From Anaerotignum sp. MB30-C6 (GTDB lineage: Bacteria; Bacillota; Clostridia; Lachnospirales; Anaerotignaceae): 64,000 nucleotides of DNA. Below are positions 1-7,247 of this stretch, piece by piece. The position numbers and the translations under genes are program-made. The notes beneath the pieces were generated by a model. It was not told the origin of the DNA. It did no database searches and saw only the letters and a list, made by a program, of their open reading frames with translations. Each line of letters begins with the position of its first letter. Position 1 is the first letter of the stretch. Location of the stretch: the NCBI RefSeq assembly GCF_030908465.1, contig NZ_CP133078.1, positions 1,736,001 through 1,800,000 on the forward strand, in the 5' to 3' direction.

Positions 1-948
1 CATTAAAAACAAAGAAAAAAAGCAAAGAGAAAATGTGGCAAAGCTTAAAATACTGCCTTTTTGCACACCAAATTTGTCACATACCATACCTACCAAAGGC
101 TTGCCCACAGTCAATGAACCAAGCATTAAGCCGGCTACAGAAGCTGCTAGTGCAGCGGAGAAGCCGCTCTCTACAAAGAAAGCAACGGAGTTGGCCAAAA
201 TACCGCTAGAGCCAACAACTGCAATAAAGATTGCCAAAGAAACCAGCCACATCATAGGGCTTTTCTTTGCATCCCCAATGGACATGCCTTTTGCTTCTGG
301 GCTACTTGCTTCGGATGCGGTTTCACCCATTCTTCTCTGTCCTTTTTCAGCAGGAGTTTTCACAACCAAAAATAGTATGACGGGTGCTAAAAAGAATACG
401 AAGATTGCTGCAAGTGTAAGATAGCCTACTCTCCATCCGAATGTGGTGTTAACATAATTTAACACGGGTGTTAATATCATACCCCCTACACCACTACCCA
501 AGAAGGCTAGTCCCATTGCAGTACCTTTCATTTTCCCGCCAAACCAGTTGTTCAATAAAATCGAGATGGGCATTGTTGTTAAGCATGTGAATGGAATGCC
601 TAAAACTGCTGCAAAAGCATACAATTGCCCTAGGGAGGTTGCTCTGGAAAAACCAAAAAATCCTAAGCCAGCAATCAGGGCGTTTATAATCATGATTAAT
701 TTAATATTGCCTTTTGCCATCTTTTTGCCCATGAAGGCTGCTGCCACGACACTGATTAGACATAAAATTGTAGCATGTAACATAAATTCGGAACGCTCAC
801 AAGCGAATTCCGTTGTAACTGGTAGTACAAAAACACTTGTGACAGAAATAAAACTTACATACGCAAAGGACATTAATAAAAATCCAACTAGAACTTGCCA
901 CCACCCGTAATAAATTTTCTCACCTTGCTTTAACGTAATTTTTCTCAT
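1..948 (-). CDS. MFS transporter, oxalate/formate antiporter-like (partial, 3' end outside window)
   Basis: The minus-strand frame is open from the ATG at 948 to base 1, giving the first 316 residues of a gene cut by the window edge. A good Shine-Dalgarno (AAAAGGAGAG) lies just upstream. The N-terminus has the YYGWWQV motif and is followed by regularly spaced hydrophobic segments, with a hydrophilic loop of about 30 residues near residues 225-255, as expected between transmembrane helices 6 and 7 of a 12-helix major facilitator. The start resembles the OFA (oxalate/formate antiporter) branch, but the substrate cannot be read from the sequence. It would act in the cytoplasmic membrane as a secondary transporter of an organic anion. 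It stands alone, with no co-oriented gene immediately upstream. Confidence 0.75.
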   Translation of the reverse strand, partial: MRKITLKQGEKIYYGWWQVLVGFLLMSFAYVSFISVTSVFVLPVTTEFACERSEFMLHATILCLISVVAAAFMGKKMAKGNIKLIMIINALIAGLGFFGFSRATSLGQLYAFAAVLGIPFTCLTTMPISILLNNWFGGKMKGTAMGLAFLGSGVGGMILTPVLNYVNTTFGWRVGYLTLAAIFVFFLAPVILFLVVKTPAEKGQRRMGETASEASSPEAKGMSIGDAKKSPMMWLVSLAIFIAVVGSSGILANSVAFFVESGFSAALAASVAGLMLGSLTVGKPLVGMVCDKFGVQKGSILSFATFSLCFFSLFLM

Positions 949-1315
949 TTCTAACTCTCCTTTTTTAAAATGTTTTGTAACACCTATATTAAAAGCAATA
1001 ATTATGCCATAATGATAAAGCACAAGAAATTGTTAAATTTTTGTGCATCTATCATAAATTGCTGAAAGATTATTCTTGAAAAAAAGATTTCTATTGTGAA
1101 TAATTATTGTGCTCTCTTTTTCATATGAATTTGAGGTGCAAAGCTTAACTGCATAATTTCAGTAAAATAACGATGAAAATTAAGGGAGGAACCTTGAATT
1201 TAAGGGATTTATGCGGGTTTTATTCATCTGAATATTTTTTTTGACTAGATGAAAGGCATATCTTAAGGGTAAGATATTTCATTTTTATTTTAAAAATCCA
1301 TTCCGAAAGGTTGCA
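949..1315. other. Gene-free upstream region of the MFS gene
   Basis: No supportable gene in either strand. It is very A/T-rich and must carry the MFS promoter, but I see no convincing -35/-10 pair. The only clear signal is the ribosome binding site directly upstream of the ATG at 948. Confidence 0.5.
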
Positions 1316-1540
1316 CATAAAAAAACAACCTCTCAAGTTGAAAGGTTGTTTTAGTGGTGAAACAATGGGAGGGTTATCCCATCGTTAAGGGGTACATGCC
1401 TTAAAGTTCATAGAATAAATGGGTGCTATTTCCTGAATTTTTGTGGAGATTTAGATGCCTATTCTGTTGTTTCTCCCTATTGTGTTTATTCATAAATCAG
1501 TCTCAATGTCCACTAACCTTACAACAAGTTAGTTGGGATT
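1316..1540 (-). ncRNA. Candidate structured RNA ending in an intrinsic terminator
   Basis: This stretch has no gene but holds nested complementarity. TTAGTGG (1351-1357) matches CCACTAA (1510-1516). Inside it GAATAAA (1413-1419) matches TTTATTC (1485-1491), and inside that GGAGA (1445-1449) matches TCTCC (1472-1476). Local hairpins lie at 1365-1382 (ATGGGA/TCCCAT) and 1510-1536 (ACTAAC/GTTAGT); the second would compete with the outer helix. Read on the minus strand the segment ends in a 10-bp hairpin followed by a T run, that is, an intrinsic terminator. It could be a free small RNA or a leader that controls the MFS gene about 370 nt further on. I do not recognise a known family. Confidence 0.35.
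1322..1352 (-). terminator. Intrinsic terminator
   Basis: Stem AAAACAACCT (1322-1331) pairs with AGGTTGTTTT (1343-1352). On the minus strand the stem runs into seven or more T residues. There is no protein gene directly upstream on that strand, which is why an RNA gene is suspected. Confidence 0.6.
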
Positions 1541-1751
1541 TCTTTCTCTATAGATATACAACGCTGTTCGTAAGTTTAAAACTAATATAGAAGTAATTAA
1601 TTTGGAAGGCTTCAGAATGAATTCTGCTATCTACAAATATATTAAGTTTCATTGCCTTACTTTTTTACTGAAGAGCCAGACTATTTTCTTCAAAGCAAGA
1701 GATGAAATGTACTGATTTATGGGTTTTATCTGTATTTTTTCCCCAATAAAA

Positions 1752-1771
1752 GGGGCAATATAAATCGCCCC
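1752..1771 (-). terminator. Terminator after the DUF2680 gene
   Basis: GGGGCAAT (1752-1759) pairs with ATCGCCCC (1764-1771) through one G-U pair, with a 4-nt loop. On the minus strand the hairpin is followed by TTTTATT. It lies about 30 bp past the stop of the secreted DUF2680 gene and closes the two-component operon region. Confidence 0.8.
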
Positions 1772-1800
1772 CTTTGTTTACCTTCTTAGGTTTTTAGTTG

Positions 1801-2286
1801 TTATCTATTACAAGAACCATCACGCAATCCACAACTGTTGCCTCTACCGAAACCGCCTTGGCCTTTACCGCCGCCGTTGCCCATTCCTCCCCCATTGGAG
1901 CCGAACTTGGCTTCGTTTGTTCTTCCAATTCTTGCACTGCCTGTACCATCGCAATCTGCCTGGTTTTCTTCCAGACTAGCTAAGATAGCATCTGCTTTTT
2001 CTTGGGTAATACGACCCTCAGCAACCTGTGCGGCTAAATTTTCTTTCTTTACTTCAAGTATCTCAGTTTTAAATTCTTCCAACTTACCTTCATCAGAGGC
2101 AATGGTACCATAGGTTTTTCCTGTCTCATTTCTTTCAGTAACAACACTTTCCACAGTTCGACCAGTGATTGCGGCAACAACCTCCGCTGGTGTACCATAC
2201 TGTGTCGCTCCAAAAGCAGTTACCCCAGTTGCACTAATTGCCATGACCATTAAACCAATTGCAGTAGATTTTTTCCATTTTTTCAT
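1801..2286 (-). CDS. Secreted DUF2680 family protein
   Basis: Small exported protein of unknown function. Residues 1-27 form a signal peptide (KKWKKS, hydrophobic core, then AFGA). The middle is helical and charged, with the pattern EGRITQEKADAIL that is typical of DUF2680 proteins in Clostridia; the last 40 residues are rich in Gly and Asn with three scattered Cys. Three ATG codons stand in a row. The one at 2286 is chosen because AGGAGG (2295-2300) is then 8 nt away, the normal spacing; 2289 and 2292 are possible. It lies directly downstream of a two-component system and shares an upstream 17-nt element with it, so it is probably a target of that system. Confidence 0.75.
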   Translation of the reverse strand: MKKWKKSTAIGLMVMAISATGVTAFGATQYGTPAEVVAAITGRTVESVVTERNETGKTYGTIASDEGKLEEFKTEILEVKKENLAAQVAEGRITQEKADAILASLEENQADCDGTGSARIGRTNEAKFGSNGGGMGNGGGKGQGGFGRGNSCGLRDGSCNR

Positions 2287-2350
2287 CATCATAACCTCCT
2301 AAACTAATATGTTTTTTTGCTGTATCAACATATTACCGAAATTTCTTGTC

Positions 2351-2367
2351 AAAATTGTGTCTTTTTT
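2351..2367 (-). promoter_or_regulatory. Candidate response-regulator box upstream of the DUF2680 gene
   Basis: The plus-strand sequence AAAATTGTGTCTTTTTT matches 16 of 17 positions of the element at 4563-4579 in front of the response-regulator gene. On the minus strand it abuts a TTGACA (2345-2350), which puts it where an activator that touches the -35 region would bind. The match is seen; the function is inferred. Confidence 0.4.
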
Positions 2368-2392
2368 TTTGCATTTTCAAGGTATTTATGAA

Positions 2393-3850
2393 TTAAGGAA
2401 ACAACACTTTACTTGTTTCAAAGTGAAACACAAATTCTGCGCCGCCTTTACTGTGGTTGGCTGCAGATAAAGTAATAGAATGACGGTCAGCAATTTCCTT
2501 TGCAATAGCAAGGCCAAGGCCTGTGCCAGACTTGTTTTCTTCACCATAGGTTTTATAAAATCGGTCAAAGATGTAAGATAGGTGTGCTGGCTCAATGCCT
2601 TTGCCGTAATCCCGTACGATAATTTGATTTTCTGTAACCTCTATATCTACCTGCTTACCCTCGGGTGAAAATTTAATGGCATTATCCAAAACAATCATGA
2701 ACATTTGGCGAAGTCTGCCATAGTCTCCCTGAAACCCCAGAGAAGGTCTGAATACTTGGAGGTTTAGAGAAACATTTTTCCCTTGGGCTATTCTAGAAGC
2801 ACTCCTTGACACGTCGGAAAGTATATCACAAAAATTCACTGGGAACATTTCTATTTTAAAGTCTGCATTTTGAAGACGGGACAAATCCAATAAATCTCCC
2901 ACTAAGCGTTCCAGAAATTTTGCTTCCGTTAGCATTTGATTATGGTATGCTTCCACTTTTTCAGGGGTGTCAATAACCTTTTCGCAAAGAGCCTCCAATG
3001 AACCACGAATCACTGTAACTGGTGTGCGAAGTTCATGGGAAATGTTAGCCACAAAATCACGGCGCATCTGCTCTAGCTTTTGGCTTTCTTTTTTTGCGTC
3101 ATCAAGACGGCCTGCAAGCATATCTAAAACTTCAGATAACTCACCGATTTCATCTTGTTGCCGAATACCACATTCCACAGAATAATCTCCTTCGGCAAGG
3201 CTAACCGCCGTCATTTTCATCTTTGAGAGTGGTTTTGTAAAAGAATCAGATAGTAAAATTGATAGTGCGGTAGAAGCAGCCAATGCCGCTAGAGTACTTA
3301 CAGCCAAAACGGTGAGGCCACTTTGTACTGCCGCTTCCGTACCTGCTACAGGAGAATGCAGTAAAACCGCCCCCAACACCTCGCCCTTTGCACCTTGAAT
3401 GGGTACGCCAACGGTCAAAGTAAGAACAGAAAGTACCCTACTGAAGCCTTCACTAAATACAGTTTCACCCTCTAATACTTTTTGAACCACATCCCCTGCA
3501 TCAGAGGGGAGCTGAGACATGGAATACTCGTTGTGGGACATATGCTGCCCTCTACCAGTGGTAATAAGCTTCAAATTTTCATCTACAACCCATACGTCTG
3601 TGTCAGAAACCTCCCCAATAAACCGCAGATATGCACCATATCCCCCCTTCCCTTGACCCCAATTACGATTACTCTCACCCGATAGGATATCCGCCAAAGA
3701 TTTCGCATAATTCTGCAGCTCTATTTTATGCATTTCTATGGTATACTCTCGAAAAAGAAAGAAAAACACACTACCAACGATTATGGCAAAGGATAATAGA
3801 GCAATAGCAAAGTTTTTGCTTAGTTTTCTAGCAATTTTACTTTTTAGCAT
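2393..3850 (-). CDS. Two-component sensor histidine kinase
   Basis: 485-residue membrane sensor kinase. It has a transmembrane helix at about 13-33, an extracellular sensor part up to about 175, a second helix at about 178-200, a HAMP linker to about 255, and a HisKA domain with the H-box SHELRTPV (phospho-acceptor His272). The HATPase_c domain has N-box DNAIKFSP and G-boxes DYGKGIE and GTGLGLAIAKEIA. All catalytic motifs are present. The start at 3850 has GAGGTGA upstream and overlaps the response-regulator gene by 14 nt, so the two are translationally coupled. The signal is unknown; the secreted DUF2680 protein next door suggests a cell-envelope cue. Confidence 0.93.
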   Translation of the reverse strand: MLKSKIARKLSKNFAIALLSFAIIVGSVFFFLFREYTIEMHKIELQNYAKSLADILSGESNRNWGQGKGGYGAYLRFIGEVSDTDVWVVDENLKLITTGRGQHMSHNEYSMSQLPSDAGDVVQKVLEGETVFSEGFSRVLSVLTLTVGVPIQGAKGEVLGAVLLHSPVAGTEAAVQSGLTVLAVSTLAALAASTALSILLSDSFTKPLSKMKMTAVSLAEGDYSVECGIRQQDEIGELSEVLDMLAGRLDDAKKESQKLEQMRRDFVANISHELRTPVTVIRGSLEALCEKVIDTPEKVEAYHNQMLTEAKFLERLVGDLLDLSRLQNADFKIEMFPVNFCDILSDVSRSASRIAQGKNVSLNLQVFRPSLGFQGDYGRLRQMFMIVLDNAIKFSPEGKQVDIEVTENQIIVRDYGKGIEPAHLSYIFDRFYKTYGEENKSGTGLGLAIAKEIADRHSITLSAANHSKGGAEFVFHFETSKVLFP

Positions 3851-4532
3851 CTGACTTCACCTCAAATTTATATCCCACACCCCATATGGTTTTGATTTCC
3901 CAAGTAGGATGTTCATAATTCTCAAGCTTTGCCCGTAGCCGTTTGATATGACTGTCTACCGTTCTACTGTCGCCAAAATAGTCATAGCCCCACAGGCTGT
4001 TAAGCAAATTTTCACGTGAGAATACCTTGTTTTTCGCCGTAGCCAATGTCCAAAGAATCTCTATTTCTTTTTTAGTCAAAGCAACCGGTTTTTCATCTAA
4101 TGTTACAGTATAATCATCCAACGATATTTTCAAATCCTCGTAGGTGAACCACTGCTTTTCAACTTCCTCCCTTATAATACGTCGCATAATTGCTTTGATG
4201 CGAGCCATGATCTCACCTGGAGAAAATGGCTTTACGATATAGTCATCGGCACCAATTTCAAGGCCCATAATTTTCTCAAAGTCCTCTCCCCTTGCAGTAA
4301 TCATAATGATAGGAACATTTGATGTTCTGCGAATCTCCCTGCAAACGGTAAAACCATCTTTTTTAGGCATCATCACATCCAGCAAGAGAATATCAGGTTT
4401 TTCTAGAGCAAATTTCTCCAGAGCTTCTTCCCCATCCAGGGCTATTGCAGTTTGATAGCCCTCTTTTTTTGCGTATTCCTCTAAAATAGAGGTGATTTGC
4501 TTATTATCATCAACAATCAATAATTTTAACAT
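3837..4532 (-). CDS. OmpR/PhoB family response regulator
   Basis: 231 residues: an N-terminal receiver domain with acidic pocket Asp8-Asp9, phospho-acceptor Asp52 in LLLDVMMPKKDG and conserved Lys in IVKPFSP, then a C-terminal winged-helix DNA-binding domain ending IKTIWGVGYKFE. It pairs with the kinase gene that it overlaps. The ATG at 4532 has an AGGAGG site upstream. The conjugative transposon ends only about 70 bp upstream, so the native promoter region is interrupted or shortened. A 17-nt element at 4563-4579, also present before the DUF2680 gene, may be its own binding site. Confidence 0.95.
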   Translation of the reverse strand: MLKLLIVDDNKQITSILEEYAKKEGYQTAIALDGEEALEKFALEKPDILLLDVMMPKKDGFTVCREIRRTSNVPIIMITARGEDFEKIMGLEIGADDYIVKPFSPGEIMARIKAIMRRIIREEVEKQWFTYEDLKISLDDYTVTLDEKPVALTKKEIEILWTLATAKNKVFSRENLLNSLWGYDYFGDSRTVDSHIKRLRAKLENYEHPTWEIKTIWGVGYKFEVKSDAKK

Positions 4533-4562
4533 GTTAAGTACCTCCTATAAAAAGAGTAGCAA

Positions 4563-4579
4563 AAAATCGTGTCTTTTTT
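4563..4579 (-). promoter_or_regulatory. Candidate response-regulator box upstream of the two-component operon
   Basis: The plus-strand sequence AAAATCGTGTCTTTTTT differs at one base from the copy at 2351-2367. It lies 31-47 nt upstream of the response-regulator ATG. A minus-strand TATAAT (4596-4601) lies further upstream, so the box would be downstream of transcription start, a position that fits autorepression. Confidence 0.4.
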
Positions 4580-4677
4580 GTGGCAATTTACTTTTATTAT
4601 ATAAAAAATAGCATAAAAATCTAGTTATCCGCATAAAAACTGGACTTATCACACTTTATCAAGGTCAAAACCACTCA

Positions 4678-4698
4678 ATTTACTACTAATTTACTACT
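4678..4698 (+). repeat. Left-end integrase arm-type direct repeats
   Basis: ATTTACTACT occurs at 4678-4687 and 4689-4698. The same 11-bp spaced pair, in the same orientation, lies near the right end at 22475-22495. In Tn916 the N-terminal domain of Int binds such DR2 repeats near both ends. Confidence 0.75.
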
Positions 4699-4782
4699 TA
4701 TGAATGAGCTTTGATACGACGATTTATCCTTGAAAAGTGAAGATATAAAGATACTTCCAATAAAATTTGAATATTTAATAGG

Positions 4783-4816
4783 TAGACACTTCAAAAAATG
4801 AGGTGTCTATTTTTTT
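4783..4816 (+). terminator. Terminator upstream of orf24
   Basis: TAGACACTT (4783-4791) pairs with AGGTGTCTA (4801-4809) with one G-U pair, followed by a T run. It would stop transcription entering the transfer operon from the left end. Confidence 0.75.
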
Positions 4817-4842
4817 ACCCGATTTTGAAAGGAAGTGAACTT

Positions 4843-4917
4843 ATGAAAACAAAAAATCAAGAATCAAAAGGTCGTTCCCCACTCTTTAAGACCATCAAAC
4901 ATTCATTCAGCCAATAA
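4843..4917 (+). CDS. orf24: Tn916 Orf24-like small protein
   Basis: A 24-residue basic reading frame (starts MKTKNQESKG, ends KHSFSQ) with AAAGGAAG 9 nt upstream of its ATG. It sits at the head of the transfer operon just after a terminator, the position of orf24 in Tn916. Function is not known. The gene is short, so support rests on position and the ribosome binding site. Confidence 0.55.
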   Translation: MKTKNQESKGRSPLFKTIKHSFSQ

Positions 4918-4939
4918 AAAAGAAAGGATAGGTAAAAAT

Positions 4940-5254
4940 ATGGAACTTAAATTTGTGATTCCCAACATGGAAAAAACATTCGGCAATTTAGAATTTGCTG
5001 GCGAGGATAAAGTCGTTCAGCGAAGAATCAACGGACGGCTAACTGTCTTATCAAGAAGCTATAATCTCTATTCTGATGTTCAAAGAGCAGATGATATTGT
5101 GGTGGTGCTTCCTGCTGAAGCTGGCGAAAAACATTTCGGCTTTGAGGAACGTGTGAAGTTAGTCAATCCACGTATTACCGCAGAGGGCTACAAAATCGGC
5201 ACTCGTGGTTTTACAAATTACCTTTTACATGCTGACGACATGATAAAAGAATAA
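4940..5254 (+). CDS. orf23: Tn916 Orf23, YdcP/DUF961 family
   Basis: 104 residues, soluble, DUF961 family. Orf23 and the next protein Orf22 are paralogues: both share the patterns FG(N/E)L(E/K)F and R(V/A)xL(V/I)NP. It is the first substantial gene of the transfer operon of Tn916-type elements and of ICEBs1-like relatives, where the family is linked to the rolling-circle relaxase and serves as a helicase-processivity-type helper; that role is family knowledge, not visible here. A ribosome binding site AAGAAAGGA precedes the ATG. It is followed after 15 bp by orf22. Confidence 0.9.
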   Translation: MELKFVIPNMEKTFGNLEFAGEDKVVQRRINGRLTVLSRSYNLYSDVQRADDIVVVLPAEAGEKHFGFEERVKLVNPRITAEGYKIGTRGFTNYLLHADDMIKE

Positions 5255-5269
5255 AGAAAGAGAGGAAAA

Positions 5270-5656
5270 ATGATGAGATTAGCAAATGGCATTGTATTAG
5301 ATAAAGACACGACTTTTGGAGAATTGAAATTCTCTGCTCTACGTCGTGAAGTGAGAATCCAAAATGAAGACGGGTCGGTTTCAGATGAAATCAAGGAACG
5401 TACCTATGACTTAAAATCCAAAGGACAAGGACGCATGATTCAAGTAAGTATTCCTGCCAGCGTGCCTTTGAAAGAGTTTGATTATAACGCACGGGTGGAA
5501 CTTATCAATCCCATTGCGGACACCGTTGCTACTGCCACCTATCAAGGAGCAGATGTTGACTGGTATATCAAGGCAGACGATATTGTGCTGACAAAGGATT
5601 CTAGTTCATTCAAAGCTCAACCACAAGCAAAGAAAGAACCGACACAAGACAAATAG
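5270..5656 (+). CDS. orf22: Tn916 Orf22, DUF961 family
   Basis: 128-residue paralogue of Orf23 with a longer, Lys/Gln-rich C-terminal tail (PQAKKEPTQDK). Two ATG codons stand in tandem (5270 and 5273) after AGAGGAAAAA; either may start. Soluble, no signal peptide. As a DUF961 protein it is expected to assist DNA processing during excision, rolling-circle replication or transfer. It is co-transcribed with orf23 and orf21, with only 28 bp before orf21. Confidence 0.9.
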   Translation: MMRLANGIVLDKDTTFGELKFSALRREVRIQNEDGSVSDEIKERTYDLKSKGQGRMIQVSIPASVPLKEFDYNARVELINPIADTVATATYQGADVDWYIKADDIVLTKDSSSFKAQPQAKKEPTQDK

Positions 5657-5684
5657 TCGCTAGGTAGAAAGGAGACTTTTTCGC

Positions 5685-7070
5685 ATGAAACAGCGTGGTA
5701 AAAGGATTCGCCCATCTGGTAAAGATTTAGTCTTTCATTTTACGATAGCGTCACTCCTGCCTGTTTTCCTGCTGGTTGTCGGACTGTTTCATGTGAAGAC
5801 AATCCAGCAGATCAACTGGCAGGATTTTAACCTATCACAAGCAGATAAGATTGACATTCCCTATTTAATTATCAGTTTCAGTGTCGCAATTCTTATCTGC
5901 TTGCTGGTAGCGTTTGTATTCAAACGGGTTCGCTATGATACGGTTAAACAACTTTACCACCGTCAAAAACTGGCAAAGATGATACTTGAAAACAAGTGGT
6001 ATGAATCTGAACAGGTCAAAACAGAGGGTTTCTTTAAAGATAGTGCTGGTCGTACAAAGGAAAAGATAACCTACTTCCCTAAAATGTATTATCGACTTAA
6101 AAATGGCTTGATACAGATACGGGTGGAAATCACGCTGGGAAAATATCAAGACCAACTCTTACACTTGGAAAAGAAATTAGAGAGTGGCTTGTACTGTGAG
6201 CTGACGGATAAAGAGTTAAAGGATTCCTATGTGGAATATACTTTGCTCTATGACACCATAGCCAGTCGTATTTCTATTGATGAAGTAGAAGCTAAAGATG
6301 GTAAACTTCGCTTAATGAAAAACGTATGGTGGGAATATGATAAGCTCCCTCATATGTTGATTGCTGGTGGTACAGGTGGCGGTAAAACTTACTTTATACT
6401 GACACTGATTGAAGCCTTGCTTCATACAGATTCAAAACTGTATATTCTTGACCCGAAAAATGCTGATCTTGCGGACTTAGGTTCTGTGATGGCAAATGTC
6501 TACTATAGAAAAGAAGACTTGCTTTCTTGCATTGAAACATTCTATGAAGAAATGATGAAACGTAGTGAGGAAATGAAGCAGATGAAGAACTATAAGACTG
6601 GCAAAAATTATGCTTACTTAGGTCTCCCGGCACACTTCTTAATCTTTGATGAATACGTCGCTTTCATGGAAATGCTGGGAACAAAAGAAAACACCGCAGT
6701 TATGAATAAGCTGAAACAGATTGTCATGTTAGGTCGTCAAGCTGGCTTCTTTCTAATACTGGCTTGTCAACGTCCAGACGCAAAATATTTAGGCGACGGA
6801 ATCCGTGATCAGTTTAATTTCAGAGTGGCTTTAGGTCGTATGTCTGAAATGGGCTATGGCATGATGTTTGGCAGTGACGTACAAAAGGATTTCTTCTTAA
6901 AGCGAATCAAAGGTCGTGGCTATGTTGATGTAGGAACAAGTGTCATATCAGAGTTTTATACTCCCCTTGTACCAAAAGGATATGATTTCTTGGAGGAAAT
7001 TAAAAAGTTATCCAACAGCAGACAGTCCACGCAGGCGACGTGCGAAGCGGAAGTCGCAGGTGTGGACTGA
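5685..7070 (+). CDS. orf21: Tn916 Orf21, FtsK/SpoIIIE-type coupling ATPase (TcpA-like)
   Basis: 461-residue membrane DNA translocase that acts as the coupling protein, delivering the relaxase-bound strand to the mating pore. Two N-terminal transmembrane helices lie at about 22-40 and 58-82. The FtsK-like ATPase domain follows, with Walker A GGTGGGKT near residue 230 and Walker B FLIFDEY near 320, then LACQRPDAKYL. Homologues are TcpA of pCW3 and ConQ of ICEBs1. The 3' end of the gene overlaps the first inverted repeat of the oriT region. Confidence 0.95.
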   Translation: MKQRGKRIRPSGKDLVFHFTIASLLPVFLLVVGLFHVKTIQQINWQDFNLSQADKIDIPYLIISFSVAILICLLVAFVFKRVRYDTVKQLYHRQKLAKMILENKWYESEQVKTEGFFKDSAGRTKEKITYFPKMYYRLKNGLIQIRVEITLGKYQDQLLHLEKKLESGLYCELTDKELKDSYVEYTLLYDTIASRISIDEVEAKDGKLRLMKNVWWEYDKLPHMLIAGGTGGGKTYFILTLIEALLHTDSKLYILDPKNADLADLGSVMANVYYRKEDLLSCIETFYEEMMKRSEEMKQMKNYKTGKNYAYLGLPAHFLIFDEYVAFMEMLGTKENTAVMNKLKQIVMLGRQAGFFLILACQRPDAKYLGDGIRDQFNFRVALGRMSEMGYGMMFGSDVQKDFFLKRIKGRGYVDVGTSVISEFYTPLVPKGYDFLEEIKKLSNSRQSTQATCEAEVAGVD

Positions 7071-7132
7071 TCTTGCTGGCTGGTGTGGCAATAGCCACGC
7101 CAGCACTTAACCCCCCGTATCTAACAGGGGGG
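7023..7132 (+). other. oriT: Origin of transfer region (oriT)
   Basis: Between orf21 and orf20 there are three inverted repeats: CAGTCCAC (7023-7030)/GTGGACTG (7062-7069), CTGGTGTGGC (7080-7089)/GCCACGCCAG (7094-7103), and CCCCCC (7111-7116)/GGGGGG (7127-7132). In Tn916 the origin where the Orf20 relaxase nicks lies in this intergenic segment. The exact nick site is not assigned here. Confidence 0.8.
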
Positions 7133-7247
7133 TACAAATCGACAGGAAACAGTCAAAAAAACATTAGAAAATCCTTTGGTTACAAGGGATTTACAAAATT
7201 TCAGCGTATGTCAAATGGGCTTTAAAAGTTGACATACGCCTTTTTGA

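Larger units (their letters stand above)
4533..4842. other. Left junction region of the transposon
   Basis: No gene. It holds, in order, the host upstream sequence of the response regulator with a minus-strand TATAAT at 4596-4601, the left end of the transposon near 4603, the integrase arm repeats and a terminator before orf24. Confidence 0.6.

Noticed and set aside
1838-2113. Pro-rich plus-strand frame opposite the DUF2680 gene
   Set aside because: Antisense shadow of the Gly-rich tail; no ribosome site.
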